Of a stretch of 45,225 nt of DNA, positions 36,916 through 45,225 are shown piece after piece. The translations under genes were made by a program, and so were the position numbers. This DNA comes from Bacillota bacterium (GTDB taxonomy: Bacteria; Bacillota; TC1). The notes beneath the pieces were generated by a model. The model did no database searches and was not told the origin of the DNA. It saw nothing but the letters and a program-made list of their open reading frames with translations. The stretch is taken from contig JAGXHX010000047.1 of assembly GCA_024635955.1 (NCBI GenBank), positions 1 through 45,225 on the forward strand. Reading direction: 5' to 3'. The stretch's first letter is position 1; the number at the start of each line of letters is the position of its first letter.

Positions 36916-38049
36916 ATGGGTCGTGTAGACAAATTGCATAAAAGTAAAAAAGAAAAGAATAAAGGTGCAGATAATGCATCGATGGATGATATATTAGGTA
37001 AAAAAGCTAGAAATATTAAGAATGGATCAAATAATAAAGGAAAAAAATTCAAAAAAAAGAAGAAGAATACTTTAAATAAATTTATAATAATCATGACAAT
37101 TATACTAGCAATATTTGCTGGTTCTTTTATGACTTTTCAATATATGACTTCTGGATCAATTTTTAAATCTATTTCATTTATACCAAAATCTGAAATGTTT
37201 AATAATGTTGAAGTCACTATTCTTATGTTAGGCACAGATGGAAGAGCAGATGTTGATGGTGACAGGTCAGATACGATAATATTAGGTAGATTTAATTTTA
37301 AAGAAGGTTATGCTAGAATGATTTCTATTCCTAGAGACACGAGAGTTGATATTCCTGGACATGGCAAAGATAAAATCAATGCAGCTTATGCTTTTGGTGG
37401 TGTTGATTTAACTCAAAAAACTATTGAAAATTTTTATGACATAAAAATTGATAGAACGATGGAAGTAAGTTTCGTTACCTTTACTGATGCAGTTGATAAA
37501 CTTGGTGGAGTTGAAATAGTATGGACTGGTGAACCATTAGTATCCAAGGGCTATGGATTGGATATTCAACCAGGAGTCAACAAATTAGATGCTGCAACAT
37601 CTTTGAATTTTGTTAGATTCAGACACACACCTACAGCAGATTTAGGCAGAATGGGCAGACAACAATTATTCATGAAATCTTTAGCACACGATATAAAAAA
37701 TAATGCTAACTTAATTCAACAAGTTGATATAATCAATAGCATTTATAAAGGGATTGAAACAGATTTATCACTTCCTGAAATGATGTATATGTTTAATAGT
37801 TATAAGGAATTGGACAACTTTAAAATTACAACTTGGATGTCTGTTGGCTACCTTGATAAAATAGATGGTATTTCTTATGTTATACCTGAAGATAATGTTG
37901 ATGAGCTAGCTCAAGGATTCTTGGATGGTGATTTAGTAACAAGTAATGATAAAGAAGGAGCAATCTTTCCAGAATTGATTACCGTTAAAGAAAAAGCAAT
38001 CGCTAAACAAGAAGAAGCCAAAAAAAATGCAGATGAAAATTCAAATTAG
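36916..38049 (+). CDS. LytR-CpsA-Psr (LCP) family cell wall glycopolymer transferase
   Basis: TILMLGTDGRADVDGDRSDTIILGRF; MISIPRDTRVDIPGHGKDKINAAYAFGG; LNFVRFRHTPTADLGRMGRQQ. Confidence 0.92.
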   Translation: MGRVDKLHKSKKEKNKGADNASMDDILGKKARNIKNGSNNKGKKFKKKKKNTLNKFIIIMTIILAIFAGSFMTFQYMTSGSIFKSISFIPKSEMFNNVEVTILMLGTDGRADVDGDRSDTIILGRFNFKEGYARMISIPRDTRVDIPGHGKDKINAAYAFGGVDLTQKTIENFYDIKIDRTMEVSFVTFTDAVDKLGGVEIVWTGEPLVSKGYGLDIQPGVNKLDAATSLNFVRFRHTPTADLGRMGRQQLFMKSLAHDIKNNANLIQQVDIINSIYKGIETDLSLPEMMYMFNSYKELDNFKITTWMSVGYLDKIDGISYVIPEDNVDELAQGFLDGDLVTSNDKEGAIFPELITVKEKAIAKQEEAKKNADENSN

Positions 38050-38059
38050 ATAAGTATTT

Positions 38060-38089
38060 AAAAGGTAAGGTAACACTTACCTTTTAGTT
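38060..38089 (+). terminator. Hairpin/probable terminator after LCP gene
   Basis: AAAAGGTAAG-gtaaca-CTTACCTTTT followed by agttt (weak U-tract). Confidence 0.65.
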
Positions 38090-38132
38090 TGTACATTGAT
38101 ATAATTAAAGATAGTAAAATATTGGAGGAATT

Positions 38133-39338
38133 ATGAAATACGTTGTTGTTTTAATAGATGGAGCTGCTGATGATAAAATAGAGGAACTTAATAATAAGAC
38201 TCCTTTAATGTCGGCCTATATGCCTACAATTAGAAAATTGGAAAAAAAATCTCAAATAGGCTTAGTTAAAACAGTGCCTGAGGGTATGACTCCAGGTAGT
38301 GATATTGCCAATTTAAGTGTAATGGGTTATGATCCTAAAATTTATCATACCGGCAGATCTCCACTAGAAGCTCTTTCGGTTGGAGTTAACATGAAAGTAG
38401 ATGATATTGCTATAAGAATGAATCTAGTTACTTTAAGTGATGAAGATAACTTTAATGATAAAAAAATGATTGACTATAGTGGTGGAGAAATTTCCACAGA
38501 AGAAAGCAAAGAACTTGTTGATGCTTTAATTGAGGGTTTTAAAGAGGAAAAGGATATTTCTATTTATCATGGAGTTAGTTACAGACATGTATTTATTTGG
38601 CATGAAGGTAGCCTGGATATTAATTTAATACAACCTCATAATATAACAGGAGAAAAAATATATAAATATTTACCTGAAGGTGCTAATAGTGCTTTCTTTA
38701 TAGATTTTATTAAAAAAGGTTATTTGATTTTTAAAGATCATCCTATTAATAAAAAGAGAATTAGTGAAGGTAAAAACCCAGCAAATAGTCCATGGCTTTG
38801 GGGTGAAGGTAAAAAACCACTACTAGATAAATTTAAAGATATTAATAATCTGAATGGTGGAGTAATAAGCGCAGTTGACCTAATTAGAGGTATTGGTAAA
38901 GGTGCTAGTATGGAGCTTATTAATGTTCCTGGTGCAACTGGTACAATTCATACTAATTTTAAAGGGAAGGGAGAAGCTGCTGTAAAAGCTTTGAATAAGG
39001 GACTTGATTATATTTATATACACTTAGAAGCTACTGATGAATGTGGGCATCAAGGAGATATTTCTGGCAAAGTAAAATCTCTAGAACTTATAGATGAACA
39101 TATAATTAAAAAGCTGACAAATGAAATAAAAGATGATTTTAGAATATTAGTTGTTCCAGACCACAGAACACCTTTAAAAACAAGGAAACATGATTCTCTT
39201 CCTGTACCATATTTACTTTTTGATTCAACAAAAGATTTGGGCATGGGTTTAAGTTATAATGAGGAGGATGGAGAAAAAGGCGTATTTATTGATTCTGGTG
39301 TTAAATTACATAACCTTCTTATTGAAAAAAAGGTCTAA
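38133..39338 (+). CDS. Cofactor-independent phosphoglycerate mutase, archaeal-type (ApgM-like; family also annotated as proposed homoserine kinase)
   Basis: MKYVVVLIDGAADDKIEELNNKTPLMSAYMPTIRKLEKKSQIGLVKTVPEGMTPGSDIANLSVMGYDP; GASMELINVPGATGTIHTNFKGKGEAAVKAL; EATDECGHQGD; VPDHRTPLKTRKHDSLPVPYLL. Confidence 0.88.
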   Translation: MKYVVVLIDGAADDKIEELNNKTPLMSAYMPTIRKLEKKSQIGLVKTVPEGMTPGSDIANLSVMGYDPKIYHTGRSPLEALSVGVNMKVDDIAIRMNLVTLSDEDNFNDKKMIDYSGGEISTEESKELVDALIEGFKEEKDISIYHGVSYRHVFIWHEGSLDINLIQPHNITGEKIYKYLPEGANSAFFIDFIKKGYLIFKDHPINKKRISEGKNPANSPWLWGEGKKPLLDKFKDINNLNGGVISAVDLIRGIGKGASMELINVPGATGTIHTNFKGKGEAAVKALNKGLDYIYIHLEATDECGHQGDISGKVKSLELIDEHIIKKLTNEIKDDFRILVVPDHRTPLKTRKHDSLPVPYLLFDSTKDLGMGLSYNEEDGEKGVFIDSGVKLHNLLIEKKV

Positions 39339-39384
39339 TAATGCTATATTTAACAAGATATATAAGTGCATTTCAAAGAGGCAT

Positions 39385-39747
39385 ATGATGATTCCAATAA
39401 AAATAATCCTAAGTACAGATGGAGTAAAACATTTCTATAAAGGCTTTCTTAAAGAAAATACCAATGACATTACTATACAATATCTTGATGAAAATCTAGA
39501 TATTGTAAATATTTATATTGCAGATATGGAAGTTGAAATTAAAAGAACTAATAGTATTATGAAATTTAATAAAGATGTTGAATGTGATTTTGCTTATGAA
39601 ACAGAGTTTGGGAAATTGGTGCTTAAACTTGTGACTAATAATATTGCTATTGAGAATAAATGTTTTAGAATAGAATATTCTCTATATGACGAATTAGATA
39701 TATTAGCCTATAAAAACAAACTAATACTAGAATATATAAAGGAGTAA
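39385..39747 (+). CDS. DUF1934/YwiB-like protein upstream of argS
   Basis: MMIPIKIILSTDGVKHFYKGFLKENTNDITIQYLDE...; track start 39259 lies inside apgM, while ATG 39385 follows aaagagg; ywiB-argS synteny known from Bacillus. Confidence 0.72.
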   Translation: MMIPIKIILSTDGVKHFYKGFLKENTNDITIQYLDENLDIVNIYIADMEVEIKRTNSIMKFNKDVECDFAYETEFGKLVLKLVTNNIAIENKCFRIEYSLYDELDILAYKNKLILEYIKE

Positions 39748-39751
39748 AATT

Positions 39752-41434
39752 TTGGGTATAATAATTAATCTTGAAAATAAAATTAAAGAAAACTGGAAAA
39801 AAGGGATTGCTTTAGGACAAGAAAGATCTTTATTATCCTTGTCAAAAATACCTGAATTTACTTTAGAAGTGCCAAAGGACAAGAAGAATGGCGACTATGC
39901 AACAAATATTGCTATGCTTTTAAGTAAGGCTGAGAAAAAAAATCCTAGAGAAATAGCAGTTGTTTTGATTGATTTATATAAAGAAGTTGATGTTACTAAT
40001 AATATTGAAAAGATTGAAATTGCAGGACCTGGTTTTATAAATATGTATCTTTCAGATAAGTACTTAGGGGAGATTGTTAATCAAGCATTAAATGAAAAAG
40101 ATAACTATGGTCATAACAATCTACTAAGTGATGAAAAAATAAATTTAGAGTTTGTAAGTGCCAATCCAACAGGATTACTACATATGGGAAATGCAAGAGG
40201 TGCTGCTATAGGTGATACCTTAGCAAATATTCTAAAAGCTCTTGGAGCTGAGGTTACTAAAGAATTCTATATTAATGATGCTGGAAATCAAATTGAAAAT
40301 TTTGGTAAGTCCTTAGATGTAAGATTTAGAGAAGCCTTAGGAGAAAAGGATATAGATTTTCCTGAGAATGGTTACCATGGTGCAGATATTATGGAAACTG
40401 TTAAAGGTTATATTGAAAAGAATGGTGACAGTCTGCTTCAGGTATCAGAAGAGGATAGAGTAGCTGAATTAATTAAATATAGCTTAAGTGAAAAGTTAGA
40501 TCATATCAAAACATATCTAGCTAAATTCGGTCTTATTTATGATGTTTGGTATAGAGAAAGTACAATTCACAATAGTGGAGCTATAAAAGAAATTATGGAT
40601 ACCCTTGCAGCAAAAGGTTATATATATGAGAATGAAGGTGCTGTCTGGTTGAAAACAACCAGTATGGGGGAAGAAAAAGATGAAGTTATGATTAGAAATA
40701 ATGGACATCCGACTTATTTCGCTGCTGATATTGCATATCATAAAAATAAATATGACAGAGGTTTTAATAAATTAATTAATATCTGGGGTGCTGATCATCA
40801 TGGTCACGTAGCCAGAATGAAAAGAGCTATGGAAGCGATAGACTATTCTGCTGAAGGTCTAGAAGTTATACTTATGCAATTGGTTCGTCTCTATAAAAAT
40901 GGAGAAGCTATAAGAATGTCAAAAAGAACAGGCACATATGTAACTTTAGAAGAATTATTGGATGAGGTTGGTAAGGATGCAGCTAGATATTTCTTTGTAA
41001 TGAGAAATCCTGATAGTCATCTTGATTTTGATATGGATTTGGCTAAAAGCCAGTCTGCTGACAATCCAGTTTTCTATATCCAATACGCATATGCGAGAAT
41101 ATCAAGTATTTTAAGACAGTTAGATAAAAATATTGAAGAATTCTTAGATGGTAAAGAGCCTGTTTTCAGGTTAGATATTGAAAAAGCTTTAGCTCTTAAA
41201 ATTGGTGAATTTGAAAAAGTAATTATTGATGCAGGTGTGAGAAGAGAACCATATAGGGTGGCAACTTATGCATTGGAACTAGCAACTTTATTCCATCAGT
41301 TCTATAGCAGTTGCAGAGTTTTAAATGAAGAAAACGATATTAAGAAAAATAGATTGAAGCTAATAGTAGCTACAAAATATACCTTAAAAAATGTATTGGG
41401 TATTTTAGGTGTAAGCGCACCTGAGAGAATGTAA
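39752..41434 (+). CDS. argS: Arginyl-tRNA synthetase
   Basis: FVSANPTGLLHMGNARGAAIGDTLANIL; YFAADIAYHKNKYDRGF; WGADHHGHVARMKRAM; C-terminal LGVSAPERM. Confidence 0.98.
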   Translation: MGIIINLENKIKENWKKGIALGQERSLLSLSKIPEFTLEVPKDKKNGDYATNIAMLLSKAEKKNPREIAVVLIDLYKEVDVTNNIEKIEIAGPGFINMYLSDKYLGEIVNQALNEKDNYGHNNLLSDEKINLEFVSANPTGLLHMGNARGAAIGDTLANILKALGAEVTKEFYINDAGNQIENFGKSLDVRFREALGEKDIDFPENGYHGADIMETVKGYIEKNGDSLLQVSEEDRVAELIKYSLSEKLDHIKTYLAKFGLIYDVWYRESTIHNSGAIKEIMDTLAAKGYIYENEGAVWLKTTSMGEEKDEVMIRNNGHPTYFAADIAYHKNKYDRGFNKLINIWGADHHGHVARMKRAMEAIDYSAEGLEVILMQLVRLYKNGEAIRMSKRTGTYVTLEELLDEVGKDAARYFFVMRNPDSHLDFDMDLAKSQSADNPVFYIQYAYARISSILRQLDKNIEEFLDGKEPVFRLDIEKALALKIGEFEKVIIDAGVRREPYRVATYALELATLFHQFYSSCRVLNEENDIKKNRLKLIVATKYTLKNVLGILGVSAPERM

Positions 41435-43071
<1,637 letters not shown>

Positions 43072-43072
<1 letters not shown>

Positions 43073-44343
43073 TGTTTAAAAAAGATGAGTTAGAAGAAAA
43101 AAAGCTTATAGAACTATATGAAATAGCAAAGACATTACAGATTCCTTCTTACTATAGTTTTCGTAAAAAAGAATTAATTTTCGAGATATTAAAGGTACTA
43201 TCAAAGAAGGAAGCTGATACTTTAACAGATGAAAACAGACCTCGTGCAGAGGGGGTATTAGAGATTCTTCCTGATGGTTTCGGATTTTTAAGAGCCTTTA
43301 AGTATACTCAAGGTCTAGATGACATTTATGTATCGCCATCTCAAATCCGAAGATTTAGTTTATTGACTGGAGATAAGATTTCAGGTGTGCTTCGACCTCC
43401 AAAAGATAATGAAAGATATTATGCACTGTTAAGAGTAGAGACAGTAAACGGTTTTGATCCAGAGCTTTCTGCTAAGAGAATCCATTTTGATGCACTAACA
43501 CCAATATATCCTACCGAAAGAATTAAGTTGGAATGTGTAGATCCTTCTATGAGAATGATTGATTTGGTTTCACCTATAGGTAAAGGTCAAAGAGGTCTTA
43601 TTGTAGCACCGCCTAAAGTAGGTAAAACTACTTTAATAAAAATGATTGCTAATTCAATTACTAAAAATCATCCAGAAATTGAGTTGATGATACTTCTAAT
43701 AGATGAACGTCCCGAAGAAGTTACTGATATTGAAAGATCTGTCAATGCAGAGGTAATTGCTTCAACTTTTGATGAACCTTCAGAAAATCATGTTAAAGTA
43801 ACTGATATGGTTTTGGAAAAAGCAAAGAGACAAGTTGAAATGAAAAAGGATGTTGTAATTCTTCTTGATAGTATAACTAGGTTGGCAAGAGCACAAAATT
43901 TAGTAACTCAGCCTAGTGGCAGAACTTTATCTGGTGGTGTTGACCCAGCTTCCTTATATAAACCTAAACGTGTTTTTGGCGCAGCTAGAAATATTGAAGA
44001 AGGTGGGAGTTTGACTATTTTAGCTACTGCTCTTGTTGAAACTGGTAGTAGAATGGATGAGATTATATTCGAGGAATTCAAGGGAACTGGAAACATGGAA
44101 TTAGTTTTAGATAGAAGATTGGCTGATAACAGAATTTTTCCTGCTATGGATGTTGTTCGGTCTGGAACAAGAAAAGAAGAATTGCTATTAAATGAATCTG
44201 AAAGAGAGTTTGTTTGGAATTTCAGAAAAGAAATTAATAATAAGTCAAATATGGAAGCTACTCAAATGTTGTTGGATGCAGTTTCTAAAACTAAAAATAA
44301 TGAAGAGTTAATTAAAGCTTTTAAATTGATTGTTAATAAATAA
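43072..44343 (+). CDS. rho: Transcription termination factor Rho
   Basis: [86 protein letters not shown] overlaps pyrG stop (TGATG). Confidence 0.98.
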
Positions 44344-44374
44344 AAAAAACGCTTGTCTAAACAAGTGTTTTTTA
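44343..44374 (+). terminator. Intrinsic terminator after rho
   Basis: AAAAACGCTTG-tctaaa-CAAGTGTTTTTT hairpin with T tract. Confidence 0.85.
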
Positions 44375-44388
44375 TTGGGAGCATAAGT

Positions 44389-44640
44389 ATGCCGAATGTA
44401 TATTATGAAGATAGTAGGTTAGTTGTGGATCTTCATCAACTTTTAGTAGATGAAGCGAAAATACTATTAATACAACAATTGGATATGTTGCCTACAAATA
44501 TTAAGGAAGTTAAGGTTATTCATGGATTTAATCATGGGAATGCCTTGTTGGATATGCTAAAAAAGGATTTCAAGCATAAACGTATAAGTCAAAGATATAG
44601 AGGAATGAATAAGGGAATTACTATTTTTTATTTAAAATAG
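44389..44640 (+). CDS. Stand-alone Smr domain protein
   Basis: MPNVYYEDSRLVVDLHQLLVDEAKILLIQQLDMLPTNIKEVKVIHGFNHGNALLDMLKKDFKHKRISQRYRGMNKGITIFYLK; DLH and IHG motifs. Track start 44353 lies inside the rho terminator; ATG 44389 follows ttggga. Confidence 0.85.
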   Translation: MPNVYYEDSRLVVDLHQLLVDEAKILLIQQLDMLPTNIKEVKVIHGFNHGNALLDMLKKDFKHKRISQRYRGMNKGITIFYLK

Positions 44641-45052
44641 TGATTTGTTTAAGAAAGCTATCATCTAGTTTTGATAGGATGTTAACCCCTTGTTTAATCA
44701 TTTCCAGGTCCTTGCTGTTAGTACCTTCAATTAGCATTGAGTAGCCTGATATTGTAGTTTTTAAATAATCATTAAATTGATTGTTGAATTTTATCATAGT
44801 AGATGGTGGATTGATGATGACTCCATCTCTTGCTGTTTTAATTATTTTTTCATATGTTGCTATTAGTTGTTCAGGATTTTTATTAAGGTCAATATTTTCA
44901 ATATCTAAAGAATAACTTTTAATTTCGTTAATAGTGGATTTTACACTTGCAATGTATTGTTCTTCATCGCTGTCCATAAATATTATTGAAAATAGTATTA
45001 GTGAAATTATTGCAAGAGCAACTATTATTTTTTTGCTTTTATGTATATGCAT
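44621..45052 (-). CDS. Hypothetical signal-anchored protein, predicted helical extracytoplasmic domain
   Basis: N-terminal KSKKIIVALAIISLILFSIIFMD; TTG 45064 overlaps the RBS (ggaggtag), so ATG 45052 is preferred; ends tail-to-tail overlapping smr. Confidence 0.75.
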   Translation of the reverse strand: MHIHKSKKIIVALAIISLILFSIIFMDSDEEQYIASVKSTINEIKSYSLDIENIDLNKNPEQLIATYEKIIKTARDGVIINPPSTMIKFNNQFNDYLKTTISGYSMLIEGTNSKDLEMIKQGVNILSKLDDSFLKQITILNKK

Positions 45053-45120
45053 GCCTACCTCCAAGTTAGCATTATTATTACATAATTAATATTATCTTGC
45101 AAATTATTAAGGAGTATTTC

Positions 45121-45225
45121 ATGGCTGTTAAAAAATTCTATGGTGTTAAATTTAATAATGGTTGTACAAAGATTTTTACTAATTGGTCTGTTTGTAAAGA
45201 AATGATCAAAGGTGAAAAGGGTGTA
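45121..45225 (+). CDS. Ribonuclease H family protein, N-terminal viroplasmin-like hybrid-binding domain (truncated at window end)
   Basis: MAVKKFYGVKFNNGCTKIFTNWSVCKEMIKGEKGV..., RBS aaggag; KFYGVK..IFTNW..CK...KG pattern of the RNase H1/viroplasmin N-domain. Confidence 0.75.
   Translation, partial: MAVKKFYGVKFNNGCTKIFTNWSVCKEMIKGEKGV

Noticed and set aside
39259-39384. N-terminal extension of the DUF1934-like ORF in the track
   Set aside because: Overlaps the apgM 3' end in another frame; ATG 39385 has an RBS and gives a sensible protein.
44353-44388. N-terminal extension of the Smr ORF
   Set aside because: Would encode across the rho terminator hairpin; ATG 44389 has its own RBS-like ttggga.

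Overview
AT-rich chromosomal window with a Firmicutes (Clostridia/Tissierellia-like) gene repertoire around the replication origin. Almost everything is core housekeeping. Order: partial lipB(-); dtxR-feoA fusion and feoB(+); FAD oxidoreductase(-) and 3D-domain protein(-). Then an almost unbroken + strand run: rpmH-rnpA-yidC-jag-mnmE-mnmG-rsmG-[parS]-parA-parB-[parS]-D-TA-like PLP enzyme-selA-selB-yajQ-cvpA-pfkA-gcvH-oriC-dnaA-dnaN-recF-recJ-trmB-two-component pair-rpmE-prfA-prmC-sua5-ywlE-like-rpiB-hypothetical-ygeY-like-argH-murA-LCP-apgM-DUF1934-like-argS-pyrG-rho-smr, a short minus-strand hypothetical, and a truncated RNase H N-terminus. I saw no rRNA, tRNA, CRISPR array, transposase, prophage or recognisable defence system. 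The most notable signal is architectural: the conserved rpmH..parB block is co-oriented with dnaA and points toward oriC. This is inverted relative to the classical Bacillus arrangement, so essential genes would be replicated head-on if the DnaA-box cluster beside dnaA is the active origin. Secondary signals are a recF-recJ pair in which RecJ carries an N-terminal zinc-ribbon-like segment, a selenium-linked layer (selA, selB, ygeY-like, D-TA-like) embedded in core operons, two perfect parS sites bracketing parAB, and a regulator-FeoA fusion co-transcribed with feoB. Assignments come from reading motifs by eye; no database search was possible.
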